NCBI GenBank assembly: GCA_959608625.1 | Contig: CAUHQV010000002.1 | Coordinates: 23,598-87,597 of the forward strand | DNA from: an uncultured Flavobacteriales bacterium | GTDB taxonomy: Bacteria > Bacteroidota > Bacteroidia > Flavobacteriales > UBA1820 | Length of the DNA: 64,000 nt | Direction of reading: 5' to 3' | Shown here: positions 52,464 to 61,017 of the stretch, one piece after another | How positions within the stretch are numbered: the stretch's first letter is position 1 | Layout of the letters: each line of letters begins with the position of its first letter | Made by a program: the position numbers and the translations under genes | The notes under the pieces: generated by a model | What the model was told of the DNA's origin: nothing | Database searches by the model: none | Seen by the model: the letters and a program-made list of their open reading frames with translations, nothing else

Positions 52464-54068
52464 ATGAACAAGAAAATTAGTAAAATGCTCATGTTCCTTT
52501 TGATCGGAGCAGGGCTCGCTATCGGAGCTTGTAGCAAAGATACCACCGGCGACAGTGGTGATGGCGGCGATGGCGGAGACCTTACCGGGCCTTCCGGTTA
52601 TTTGACCATCCGTCTGACGGGTGGCGTTACAGGACGCAATACCATAATGGAGACCGAAGACGGGGATCCCTCCGAGTCGTTCGTAGGCCAGCTTCGCGTG
52701 GTGCTTTACGACAAGGAAACCCGCAAGGTCGCCTACTACTGGGATCTCGATGCCAGCAATATGGCGTCCAACGGAACGGACCTCAAGGATTTCGAGGGTT
52801 CCGACGTAGCCAAAACTTCGGATAGCGATCCGGCCCCGGCCGATCCTACGACCAACCGTTTCTTCATGGTACCCAAGAAAGTCGTGAAGAAGGATTACCT
52901 CATGCTCGTGATCGCCAATCCGCATTGGGATGTACTCGATGCGACCGTGAAGGGTAAGAGCATGTCGGAATTCGAAGCGGCGGCCAAATTCGAAACGGCA
53001 AGCGACTTGCAGAACCTGATCGGCGCTACGACCAACAAAAACGTCGATATGGAGTTCTGTATGATGTCCAATGCCCGCGGTTATGTAGATGTGTTCAAGG
53101 CCGATATCAAGGATACCCCGGCCCTGGCGCTGGAAAACGGCGTGCCTAAAGAAGTCCTGCTGGACCGTATCGTAGCCAAGGTTACCGTAGGCGGATGGCC
53201 TCAGTTTATCAATGGTACCGGCGATTTCTCCACCTTTACCTGGCGTCTGGACGGCACCAACAAGAAGACTTTCTGGATGCGTAAACTGGCTATAACGGCA
53301 GATGGCGCGATGGAGATCTACCACGACCCGCGTGGTATCCTGTATGCGGAAGACCCCAACTTCGATGGTTTCAGCAACGACCGTATCGCTGAGGGCGGAG
53401 GTTCTTCTTTCCCCAACCTGGCGGATGAGTTTACCCGTATCGTTAAGACCGACCTGACCAATCGGGTGGACGGCGACTCATGGGAGTACGCGCTGGAGAA
53501 CACGATGGGTGCCGACGAGCAGTGGGAGGACGTAACCACCCGCGTAGTGCTCAAGGGTAATTTCATTCCGGACACTTTTACCGCGGACGAAAGCTATTAT
53601 TTCTTCCAGGGCAAAGCTTACAAGCACATTCAGATAGAAACCATGATGTTCAACGACCTGTGGACCGGTCACGAAGATCTGAAGGCAGCCGTCGAAGCCG
53701 ACGCAGCTGCAGGCCCGAACAAGAAGTTCAACTTCGTAGCCAGCAATTCCGGCTCGATCGCCGGCGCGGAACCGACCGAATCGGTAGCTTCCGAGGAAGG
53801 CATCCGTTTCTACAAGAGTGGTATCAGCTATTACTATGTGCTGCTGCGCCACTTCAACGATTCGCAGAAGCCCGATGCTATGTCCTACGGCCGTTACGGT
53901 ATCGTACGTAACAACGTGTACAAGGTGAACGTGAACAACATTTCCGGACCCGGCGATGTGGATATCCCCAAACCCGAAGGTCCCGACGATAAAGGAGAAG
54001 GTTACCTGTCTGCCGATATCAATATCCAGCCTTGGTACATCCGCGACCAGCATGTGGAAGATTTGTAA
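52464..54068 (+). CDS. Mfa1-family major fimbrillin
   Basis: A 534-residue lipoprotein precursor with lipobox IGAC, Cys23, then a Gly/Asp-rich linker. The fimbrillin N-terminal domain begins GYLTIRLTGGVTGRN and includes FVGQLRVVLYDKETRKVAYYWDLD. The C-terminal domain has RHFNDSQKPDAMSYGRYG and VRNNVYKVNV. It ends GYLSADINIQPWYIRD, the likely donor strand that fills the groove of the next subunit. After lipidation and surface protease cleavage it should polymerise into the pilus shaft. An intrinsic terminator follows directly, as expected for the most abundant subunit. Confidence 0.88.
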   Translation: MNKKISKMLMFLLIGAGLAIGACSKDTTGDSGDGGDGGDLTGPSGYLTIRLTGGVTGRNTIMETEDGDPSESFVGQLRVVLYDKETRKVAYYWDLDASNMASNGTDLKDFEGSDVAKTSDSDPAPADPTTNRFFMVPKKVVKKDYLMLVIANPHWDVLDATVKGKSMSEFEAAAKFETASDLQNLIGATTNKNVDMEFCMMSNARGYVDVFKADIKDTPALALENGVPKEVLLDRIVAKVTVGGWPQFINGTGDFSTFTWRLDGTNKKTFWMRKLAITADGAMEIYHDPRGILYAEDPNFDGFSNDRIAEGGGSSFPNLADEFTRIVKTDLTNRVDGDSWEYALENTMGADEQWEDVTTRVVLKGNFIPDTFTADESYYFFQGKAYKHIQIETMMFNDLWTGHEDLKAAVEADAAAGPNKKFNFVASNSGSIAGAEPTESVASEEGIRFYKSGISYYYVLLRHFNDSQKPDAMSYGRYGIVRNNVYKVNVNNISGPGDVDIPKPEGPDDKGEGYLSADINIQPWYIRDQHVEDL

Positions 54069-54111
54069 ACCTGTATAAGGTTATGATGATTCTGATATAA
54101 GGATTTTTAGG

Positions 54112-54167
54112 GGGGAGGCTTGCGCTTTTTTTCATGCAAGTTTTTAAATGCAAGTCTCCCCTTTTTT
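54112..54167 (+). terminator. intrinsic terminator inside the fimbrial operon
   Basis: The arms GGGGAGGCTTGC (54112-54123) and GCAAGTCTCCCC (54150-54161) pair over 12 bp with one G-U, followed by six T. A second ATGCAAGT (54134-54141) in the loop could pair with the same left arm and form an alternative, shorter hairpin. It separates the first fimbrillin from the downstream paralogue and FimB. Confidence 0.82.
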
Positions 54168-54209
54168 ATTTCAGGGCGCATGGCGCCTGTCAAAAGAGAG
54201 AATAAGAAT

Positions 54210-55733
54210 ATGACACGAATTAAAATACTATCCGGATTTTTCCTGTGGGCGCTGTTGTGTGCCGCGGTCGTATCCTGTGTAAAGGATGGGGTCGGCGATG
54301 CAGACCCGGATGATCCCAAAACGGGGAATTCGGCGTCGATTTCGTTGAAGATAAGGATAGGGGAAACAAACCCCGGTACCCGGGCCGGCGAACAGGACCC
54401 GGAGAAAAAGATTAGTTCGATCCGTATCGTATTGTACGATAAGGCCTCTGGTAAGGCCGAATATAGTTGGGACCTTCATGCCACCAACATTAATATAGCA
54501 GACGGTAGCATCATTCCTTTCCACGGGGGAGATGTTTCCGAAAACCCCACCCAGCCCACCGAAACGTTCTTCGTTTCCAAAGCGCGGGAGGTAAAACGTG
54601 GAGACTATTACATGTTGGTCGTAGCCAATCCTTCACAGGAACTTATAGGTGTGACGAAAGAGGGAACATACGTATCCGGCATACGGGGAGTGCTGTCCGA
54701 TATGACACCCGCCCAATTCATAGGGCCGGACGGCGAAATACAGATGGCCAACCATCAGGGTTTGGTCGAGGTGAGGGCGGACCGTGATTTCTGGGATACC
54801 GAGCTGGAAGCCCAGGACCACCCCGTATTTGTGGCGATAGAGCGCTCGCTGGCCAAGATCGTCGTGATGTCTTATAATATCCAGTTCCCCGGGAGCGCCT
54901 ATGTGTCCAATCTTATGTGGAATGTGGACATCGTAAACAAACATACTTACTGGCTCCGTCACATGGCTGAAAAGGCCGACGGTTTGCCGGAGCGCTATCT
55001 CGATACCGACCGGGAAAATTTCTATGCGGTCGACCCCAATTATTCCGGTTTCAGTGTCAATAACGGCACCGGTGACCAGGAGAAAGAGGCCCTGAAGAAT
55101 GCGCTTCCCGACCAGTTCGCTTACATTGCGGAAGATGAAGTGGAAATGTACGCGCTGGACGATATGGGCTCTACGGTCTATGTGACCGAAAATACGATGG
55201 AAGCTGCCGAGCAGCGCCGGGACGTGACCACCCGTATCGTGATCAGCGGGACCTATTATCCCAACGGGCCTACCGACGACGACGGCCATTTCTATACGTA
55301 TAACAATATGGTTATCACGGCTTCCGAAATGGCAGGCTATGCTTACGACACGTATACCATTCCGGAACAATACGCCGGCCTGGCCGACGTGATCGATAAA
55401 ATGTGGGACCAGGGATTCGATTTCGACAGTCCGGGCGCGGAAACCAATAAGGCTTTCTCGGTGGACGGGCTCAATTTCTATAAATTCGGAAAAGTATATT
55501 ATATCGTCTTGGTGCGGCATTTCAACGACGCCCAAAAACCGGTGTTCATGTCGTACGGGCGTTACGGGGTAGTGCGCAACAATGCCTACGAAGTAAAAAT
55601 ACTGAGCATAGCGGGCCCTGGGTCTCCCGTATTCCCCGAACCGAACCCCGATCCGGACGACCTGGAAGATTGGCTCGTAGTCGAATTGAAAGTCGTGGAT
55701 TGGGATGTGTATAACCTTCAGTTCGATTATTGA
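54210..55733 (+). CDS. second Mfa1-family fimbrillin paralogue
   Basis: A 507-residue lipoprotein with lipobox VVSC, Cys23. It is paralogous to the gene upstream: SSIRIVLYDKASGKAEYSWDLHA matches the N-terminal domain, and VRHFNDAQKPVFMSYGRYG with VRNNAYEV matches the C-terminal block. It differs at the end, where it has a Pro/Asp-rich linker and LVVELKVVDWDVYNLQFDY instead of the IQPWYIRD strand. It is probably a minor or cap subunit of the same fimbria. The start at ATG 54210 is set by the signal peptide. It lies behind a terminator and just ahead of FimB. Confidence 0.83.
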   Translation: MTRIKILSGFFLWALLCAAVVSCVKDGVGDADPDDPKTGNSASISLKIRIGETNPGTRAGEQDPEKKISSIRIVLYDKASGKAEYSWDLHATNINIADGSIIPFHGGDVSENPTQPTETFFVSKAREVKRGDYYMLVVANPSQELIGVTKEGTYVSGIRGVLSDMTPAQFIGPDGEIQMANHQGLVEVRADRDFWDTELEAQDHPVFVAIERSLAKIVVMSYNIQFPGSAYVSNLMWNVDIVNKHTYWLRHMAEKADGLPERYLDTDRENFYAVDPNYSGFSVNNGTGDQEKEALKNALPDQFAYIAEDEVEMYALDDMGSTVYVTENTMEAAEQRRDVTTRIVISGTYYPNGPTDDDGHFYTYNNMVITASEMAGYAYDTYTIPEQYAGLADVIDKMWDQGFDFDSPGAETNKAFSVDGLNFYKFGKVYYIVLVRHFNDAQKPVFMSYGRYGVVRNNAYEVKILSIAGPGSPVFPEPNPDPDDLEDWLVVELKVVDWDVYNLQFDY

Positions 55734-55762
55734 TCACGGACTGCAAAACGAAAAATAGTAAA

Positions 55763-56746
55763 ATGGCAATATATATGGACAAGTTCACCCGATATGTAAG
55801 ATATGCGTGCCTGAGCGTCGTATTCCTGCTCGCCTCCTGCGTAAGGGACGGTGCGGACGACGATGACTGCTATGCATATGTCCGTTTCATATACGATTAC
55901 AATATGGAGTATGTGGATCTTTTCCCCAAAAAGGCGACGATCATCGACCTCTATATTTTCGACGAGAACGGTGTGTTCGTCAAACTGGTGCAGGACCGCA
56001 ACGGTTCGTTCGCGGACGATTTCAAGATACAGCTGCCTCTTCCGTATGAAGAGAAGACCTATAATTTCGTGGCGTGGTCCGGACTGTACGACCAGTCGTA
56101 TATCTGCCCGCCGGCGATGACCCCCGGGGTTTCCACGATGAACGACCTCGAGGTGCAGGTGCAGGGCTTCCAGCAGAAATATGTCTGCGACGAACTGCAT
56201 CCGCTGTGGCATGGCGTACTCAAGGCCAAGATCGGCGTGCAGCGGAACCAGGTACTGACTATCGAGCTGATAAAAGATACCAACAAGTTCCGTGTCGTGA
56301 TGCAGAACCTGGACGGCAGCCCGATAGATGTGTCGAATTACGAGGTTTACCTGAGCAGCCCCAATGGACATTACAACTGCCACAATATCATACAGGACGA
56401 TGCGGCTGCATCGATCAAATACGATTCGTACTATACGGCCAACGATGCCCAGACAGGCGCCGTCACCGAACTGAATACGATGCGGCTTTCCACCGAAAAA
56501 ACGAATACATTGCACATCAATCACAAGATCTCGGGGCAGACCTTGGATATCCCGCTGAACACGTATATCAATGCGCTCAGGCTCCAAGAACACTCCTATA
56601 TGCCGCTTCAGGAATATATGGACCGGGAGGATGCCTATCATGTGCTTATCTTCTTCACTCCGAAACCCGGAGGCGAGGACGGATACCTTAGCGCGGATAT
56701 AAACATCCAGCCGTGGTACATCCGGGACAGCGAGGTGGACGATTGA
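55763..56746 (+). CDS. FimB/Mfa2-family fimbrial anchor lipoprotein
   Basis: A 327-residue lipoprotein with lipobox LASC, acylated Cys26. It has the FimB/Mfa2 layout: the N-terminal domain YAYVRFIYDYNMEYVDLF and IIDLYIFDENGVFVKLV, then YNFVAWSGL and GVLKAKI, and the C-terminal domain ending GYLSADINIQPWYIRD. Mfa2-type proteins anchor the fimbria in the outer membrane and limit its length. Its last 16 residues before the tail are identical to those of the first fimbrillin at 52464. It follows the second fimbrillin by 29 bp; the earlier in-frame TTG overlaps that gene's stop and is less likely. Confidence 0.85.
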   Translation: MAIYMDKFTRYVRYACLSVVFLLASCVRDGADDDDCYAYVRFIYDYNMEYVDLFPKKATIIDLYIFDENGVFVKLVQDRNGSFADDFKIQLPLPYEEKTYNFVAWSGLYDQSYICPPAMTPGVSTMNDLEVQVQGFQQKYVCDELHPLWHGVLKAKIGVQRNQVLTIELIKDTNKFRVVMQNLDGSPIDVSNYEVYLSSPNGHYNCHNIIQDDAAASIKYDSYYTANDAQTGAVTELNTMRLSTEKTNTLHINHKISGQTLDIPLNTYINALRLQEHSYMPLQEYMDREDAYHVLIFFTPKPGGEDGYLSADINIQPWYIRDSEVDD

Positions 56747-56774
56747 TGGCTTTTCCTATTCCTAAAAACGGAAG

Positions 56775-56798
56775 CCACGCCTGCGGGCGTGGTTTTTT
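56775..56798 (+). terminator. intrinsic terminator of the fimbrial operon
   Basis: A 7-bp GC-rich stem (CCACGCC / GGCGTGG) with a 4-nt loop, followed by six T, 28 bp after the FimB stop. Confidence 0.85.
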
Positions 56799-56831
56799 AC
56801 GGCGACTTTCACTTTTTTCATGATTGATACT

Positions 56832-56871
56832 AAAATCCCTGTTCTTATTAACCAAGAACGGGGATTTTTTT
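56832..56871. terminator. second terminator, shared with the DUF4434 gene
   Basis: A 12-bp stem with one G-U (56835-56846 with 56854-56865), flanked by A on the left and T on the right. It ends the minus-strand DUF4434 gene and backs up the fimbrial terminator. Confidence 0.75.
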
Positions 56872-56888
56872 AGAAGAGATAGTATCGT

Positions 56889-57986
56889 TTAGGTCAACCC
56901 AAAATATTCTTTGTAGCGGTCGTAGAGGTGCCCGGCTTGTAAATAGGCCGATTGCGGGCTCATGAAATGCGGGAATTCGAAAGTGATAGCCTTGGAATAA
57001 CCCGCGCGTTTGGCCGCTTCGAGTTTCATGCGCAGTTTGTCGAACTTGATCGGCAGAAAGCGGATCGGCATATCCCGGTCGAACGTTTCGGCATTGGTCC
57101 AGCATTCCAGACCGTACCGGTCGGCCATCTTTTTGTTCACTTCGAAGAACGCGTCCAGCTCGTCGTAGTCGATATGCCCGTCCTGGAACGCGCATGCGTC
57201 GACCACGTCCTTGATCCCGTCGAATATCTCGCTCCATTCCCGCTCGTGTTCTTCCACGGATACGGCGTCCGCCTTGGTGAGTTCCTGCGAGACGCCCATC
57301 ACGGCTTTTTTTCCGTCTATCCACGGGGATATGAAAGTCGGCAGGCCGCCGGATACATCCTTGCATTGTTTGCCCATCGCATGGAAAGCATCGATGGCGC
57401 CTTTGGTCTTGCGGCTGATCTCCCCGCTGATGTACCATCCGCCGAAGCTGTCGTATTTTTGTCCGTAGTTCTCCCATACTTCGTCGATCACATATTTGTT
57501 GTGTTCGATCTCCGGGGTCATATCGCCCGTATCCCAGTATTGCCCGGAATCGTACAGCCCGAACCAGAATTTCATCCCGTATTTCCCGGCCAGCCGCAGG
57601 AACATGTCCAGCGTATCCACCGAGGGCATGTAGCACCCCTTGGACAGCAAGTACTTCGACGGATAGGTGATGAATTTCCGGTATCCGCTGCGGATCATGA
57701 TGACGGTATCGATGCCGATAGCCTTCATATGGGCGAAATCGGCATCCCATTCTTTTTCTCCCCAGTTCTGGTGCGGGATGTCGTGGGATATTTCATCGAG
57801 GAACGTCCCGGTGATTTTCAGGGCATTTCCGGGCGGTACGAGCAGGCCCGAACCGGCTCCGGAAAGGGATACGGCGGCTGTATTTTTATCCTGGGGGCTG
57901 CAGGAGCCTATGGCGGGCGCGGCGACGGCGGCAGCCCCCAGGACGGATATTTTTTTCAGGAATTCCCGGCGGTCGTTGTCGGACAT
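56889..57986 (-). CDS. Tat-exported DUF4434 lipoprotein
   Basis: A 365-residue protein. The N-terminus has a twin-arginine signal (DRREFLKK, Arg6-Arg7) followed by a lipobox AIGSC (Cys29), so it is a Tat lipoprotein. The body is DUF4434, a TIM-barrel glycosidase-like fold: ITGTFLDEISHDIPHQNWGEKEWDADFAHMKAIGIDTVIM, FWFGLYDSGQYW, GGWYISGEIS and WTNAETFDRD. Acidic residues in the last two could be catalytic, but no activity is established. It lies 79 bp downstream of a nucleoside-type permease, perhaps one operon that frees and imports a glycoside. Confidence 0.8.
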   Translation of the reverse strand: MSDNDRREFLKKISVLGAAAVAAPAIGSCSPQDKNTAAVSLSGAGSGLLVPPGNALKITGTFLDEISHDIPHQNWGEKEWDADFAHMKAIGIDTVIMIRSGYRKFITYPSKYLLSKGCYMPSVDTLDMFLRLAGKYGMKFWFGLYDSGQYWDTGDMTPEIEHNKYVIDEVWENYGQKYDSFGGWYISGEISRKTKGAIDAFHAMGKQCKDVSGGLPTFISPWIDGKKAVMGVSQELTKADAVSVEEHEREWSEIFDGIKDVVDACAFQDGHIDYDELDAFFEVNKKMADRYGLECWTNAETFDRDMPIRFLPIKFDKLRMKLEAAKRAGYSKAITFEFPHFMSPQSAYLQAGHLYDRYKEYFGLT

Positions 57987-58065
57987 AGCAAGAGGTAGTT
58001 TTTTCAGGGAGTAAGGTACGAATAAAAATCCCCGGGCGGAAATTCCGGCCCGGGGAGGGATATTT

Positions 58066-59301
58066 TTAAGCGGCAGCGTGTTTCAGACGCCCGGCCGGCG
58101 GGTTTTTGTGTTTGAATACAAAGGCGAACAAGACGCCCACTACCAGCGAATAGGCGGCGAAGACGAACCACGAATCGGGCCAGCCCACCACGTCGACCAC
58201 TTTACCGGCGGCGTACGAGCCGAAGAACGCTCCGAAACCGTTGGTCATGATCATGAACACCCCTTGCGCGCTCGAGCGGATGGTAGGGGAGGTCTGTTGG
58301 TTCACGTACAGCGAACCGGATATATTGAAGAAGTCGAAAGCGACCCCGTATACCAGCATCGAGAGGATAAGCATCCATACGCCGTCTCCAGGGTTGCCCG
58401 TGCCGAGCAGGCCGAAGCGCAGCACCCAGGCCGCCATACTGATCAGCATCACGGTCTTGATGCCGAACCGCTTGAGGAAGAAAGGGATCAGCAGGATGCA
58501 GAGGGTCTCCGACGCCTGCGAGATAGATATCAGGATATTGGCATGTTCTACCCCGAAGGTTCCTTGGTAGGCCGCGATACTCCCGAAGTGGTTGGTCAGG
58601 TAGTCGTTGGCGAAAGCATTGGTGATCTGCAGGGAGACGCCCAGCAGCATGGAAAAAATGAAGAATATAGCCATTTTCCGCTCCTTGAACAGCGTAAAGG
58701 CGCGAAGGCCCATCGCATCCACCCAGCCCTTCTTTTCGGGGTTCTTCGTCACCGGGCAATGGGGCAGGGTAAAGGAATACAACCCCAGGACAATCCCTAT
58801 ACCGGCCGCCATGTACAACTGCCCGGCGGATTTGGTCAGGCCGAAGACGTCGACCAGGATCATGGCGCAGATAAACCCGACGGTACCCCATACACGGATG
58901 GGGGGGAAGTGCTTTACGGTATCCAGCCCGACTTTGTCCAGCGAATAGTACGCTACGGAATTGGACAGGGAGATGGTCGGCATATAGAACATGACGCTGG
59001 CCAGCATCATCGAATAAAGCCATACGTACTCATGCTGCTGGGCAGCTACCAGCATGAATGCCGCCGCCGCCAGATGGCATATTCCCAATAGTTTTTGTGC
59101 GGGAACCCATCGGTCGGCGATGATACCCATCAGGGCGGGCATGAACAGCGAAGCTATACCCATCGAAGCGAAGAAGCTGCCGATCTCCACGCCGCTGTAA
59201 TGCAGTCCGCCGCCCAGGTAAGCCCCGAGCGAAATAAGCCATGCTCCCCATACGGCGTATTGCAGGAAGTTCATGACGATGAGCCGTAATTTTATGCCCA
59301 T
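58066..59301 (-). CDS. MFS permease, nucleoside:H+ symporter (NupG-like) family
   Basis: A 411-residue membrane protein with about 12 hydrophobic segments. It begins KLRLIVMNFLQYAVWGAWLISLGAYL, the family signature of the NHS group (NupG/XapB). Other matches are GIIADRWVPAQKLLG, FPPIRVWGTVGFICAMI and YGVAFDFFNISGSLYV. It should import nucleosides or related glycosides with protons. Its promoter box TATATTTG is about 50 bp upstream. The DUF4434 gene follows on the same strand. Confidence 0.87.
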   Translation of the reverse strand: MGIKLRLIVMNFLQYAVWGAWLISLGAYLGGGLHYSGVEIGSFFASMGIASLFMPALMGIIADRWVPAQKLLGICHLAAAAFMLVAAQQHEYVWLYSMMLASVMFYMPTISLSNSVAYYSLDKVGLDTVKHFPPIRVWGTVGFICAMILVDVFGLTKSAGQLYMAAGIGIVLGLYSFTLPHCPVTKNPEKKGWVDAMGLRAFTLFKERKMAIFFIFSMLLGVSLQITNAFANDYLTNHFGSIAAYQGTFGVEHANILISISQASETLCILLIPFFLKRFGIKTVMLISMAAWVLRFGLLGTGNPGDGVWMLILSMLVYGVAFDFFNISGSLYVNQQTSPTIRSSAQGVFMIMTNGFGAFFGSYAAGKVVDVVGWPDSWFVFAAYSLVVGVLFAFVFKHKNPPAGRLKHAAA

Positions 59302-59348
59302 TGGTATTTGGTCGTTAATGAGTTAATATCAGTAGTCATGTAGTGAGG

Positions 59349-59356
59349 CAAATATA
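59349..59356 (-). promoter_or_regulatory. -7 box TATATTTG of the nucleoside-type permease
   Basis: An exact TAnnTTTG match on the minus strand, 48 bp before the ATG at 59301. No TTG is seen at the ideal distance. Confidence 0.55.
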
Positions 59357-59549
59357 TAAAAAATAGGCTTGCCGGGCTGTCCGGACGGCCTTTTTTTAGG
59401 TGCAAAACCCGGTTCGGGCTTGGGCTTTTCGCCTATTAGCCAGTGGATGGGGTTGAGTTTATGGTTTTTATCCGGAGTGGTGCGGGTTCCTAAAAATGTT
59501 AATATTATTTTTGGAACGCTATGACCCGTCGGATGTGCCGGAAAAAAAC

Positions 59550-59557
59550 TATCTTTG
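59550..59557 (+). promoter_or_regulatory. -7 box TATCTTTG of the MFS exporter
   Basis: An exact TAnnTTTG match 187 bp before the ATG at 59744. It implies an unusually long 5' leader for this window. Confidence 0.5.
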
Positions 59558-59743
59558 TCGCCAATCATTATATCTACCGCTTTTATGCAATTCTTACGTA
59601 TTGTATCCGGAATGCGCCCAGGGATGAATTTTTAGCCCCGGCGAACGGATTTTGTGCCCGGTGCACACCAGGCAATCGGTTTATTTTTTTCACTTGTCCG
59701 TCATGGAAGACAGAAGCCGGCGGATTTTATACGTAAGAAATCA

Positions 59744-60955
59744 ATGGAAAATTGGAAAAAAACATTTGCGGTCATCTGGACCGGACAGTTCTTCTCGATC
59801 CTTAGCAGTACGGTGGTGGGCTATGCCATTATATTCTGGCTGAGCATCGAAACGGGCTCGGCCCGGACGCTGGCATTCGCCGCGGTAGCGACCCTGCTGC
59901 CACAGACCGTGCTCGGTACATTCGCCGGGGTATATGTAGACCGGTGGGATCGCAAGCGGACGATGATCCTGGCGGACAGCTTTATCGCCTTCTGTACCCT
60001 GATACTGGCCGTATTGTTTTGGCTGGGCATCGCCGAGATCGGCTATATTTATGTGTTGCTGGCCTGCCGTTCGGTCGGGTCGGCCTTTCATTCGCCCGCC
60101 ATGCAGGCATCGGTGCCGCTGCTGGCCCCGGCTTCGGAACTGACCCGGGTGGCCGGGATCAACCAGGCTATCCAGTCGATTTGTAATATCGGAGGCCCCG
60201 CTTTGGGGGCTATGCTGCTGGGAATGCTCGATATGGGCGCGATATTGATGCTCGACGTGGTGGGGGCGGTGATCGCCTGCACGTCGCTGCTGTTCGTCAC
60301 GATTCCCAATCCGAAAAAGGCGGCGGAATCCGGATTAAGTCTTGTCAAGGACCTTAAAGACGGATTCCGGGCTATTTACCGGAAAAAAGGGATGGCGCCG
60401 TTGTTCCTTTTCTCCATCACGGTGATGTTCTTCCTGATGCAGATCAGCGTATTGTTTCCCCTTATGACCCTCCAGCATTTTTCCGGGGATGTATTTCAGA
60501 TGAGCCTGGTCGAGATGCTGTGGGGCGGAGGGGCTTTGGTCGGAGGGGCTGTGATGGGCCTGAAAAATTACAGGGTCAACAAAGTCGTGCTGATCAATCT
60601 GATGTATATCGCTCTGGGTATTTGTTTTGCCGTGAGCGGACTGCTGTCCCCCGGGATGTTTGCTGTGTTCTGCGCGCTGGCGGTCGTGTCGGGTGTTATC
60701 GGTGCAATTTATAATTCCTCGTTCATCGCCGTGGTGCAAACACATATAGATCCAGCCGTGCTGGGACGGGTACTTTCGCTTTTTTTCAGCCTGAGCCTCC
60801 TCCCGGCGCTGACGGGGCTGCTCGGCACAGGGTTTATCGCGGATCATATCGGGATGACCCGTACGTTCGTGATCGCCGGGGTAATGATCTTTTTAATCGG
60901 CATCGCCACGTTCTTCTTCGCTCCGATGCGCAAACTGGGAGACCTCGAGTCGTAA
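59744..60955 (+). CDS. MFS exporter, macrolide-efflux-like group
   Basis: A 403-residue membrane protein with about 12 hydrophobic segments. It starts WKKTFAVIWTGQFFSILSSTVVGYAIIFWL, followed by the MFS loop GVYVDRWDRKRTMIL. This pattern belongs to the MFS_3/Mef-type drug exporters. Substrate is unknown and the name does not show resistance. The start at ATG 59744 is chosen over an upstream non-ATG codon because homology begins at MENWKK. It is single, with a bidirectional terminator after it. Confidence 0.82.
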   Translation: MENWKKTFAVIWTGQFFSILSSTVVGYAIIFWLSIETGSARTLAFAAVATLLPQTVLGTFAGVYVDRWDRKRTMILADSFIAFCTLILAVLFWLGIAEIGYIYVLLACRSVGSAFHSPAMQASVPLLAPASELTRVAGINQAIQSICNIGGPALGAMLLGMLDMGAILMLDVVGAVIACTSLLFVTIPNPKKAAESGLSLVKDLKDGFRAIYRKKGMAPLFLFSITVMFFLMQISVLFPLMTLQHFSGDVFQMSLVEMLWGGGALVGGAVMGLKNYRVNKVVLINLMYIALGICFAVSGLLSPGMFAVFCALAVVSGVIGAIYNSSFIAVVQTHIDPAVLGRVLSLFFSLSLLPALTGLLGTGFIADHIGMTRTFVIAGVMIFLIGIATFFFAPMRKLGDLES

Positions 60956-60974
60956 CAGCGATTTCTACATACGG

Positions 60975-61002
60975 AAAAGCCCGGCGAATGCCGGGCTTTT
61001 TT
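60975..61002. terminator. bidirectional intrinsic terminator
   Basis: A perfect 11-bp stem (AAAAGCCCGGC / GCCGGGCTTTT) with the loop GAAT. It ends both the MFS exporter and the convergent DsbA-like operon. Confidence 0.92.
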
Positions 61003-61017
61003 GCAGATAATGCGTTT

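Larger units (their letters stand above)
59302..59743. other. 442-bp divergent intergenic region with a long leader
   Basis: No gene. A minus-strand -7 box (TATATTTG, 59356-59349) serves the nucleoside-type permease and a plus-strand one (TATCTTTG, 59550-59557) the MFS exporter. The plus-strand leader is about 180 nt and contains a GC-rich stretch (about 59611-59680) with short complementary pieces (GTGC/GCAC), then a run of seven T at 59684. A regulatory leader is possible but I cannot assign a class. Confidence 0.5.

Noticed and set aside
54180..54209. An ATG ten codons upstream as the start of the second fimbrillin
   Set aside because: It would place a polar, basic stretch before the lipoprotein signal; the ATG at 54210 begins a normal signal peptide.
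59521..59736. Short frames in the leader of the MFS exporter as a possible gene
   Set aside because: No signal peptide, domain or protein-like pattern, and the region carries the promoter and leader of the exporter.
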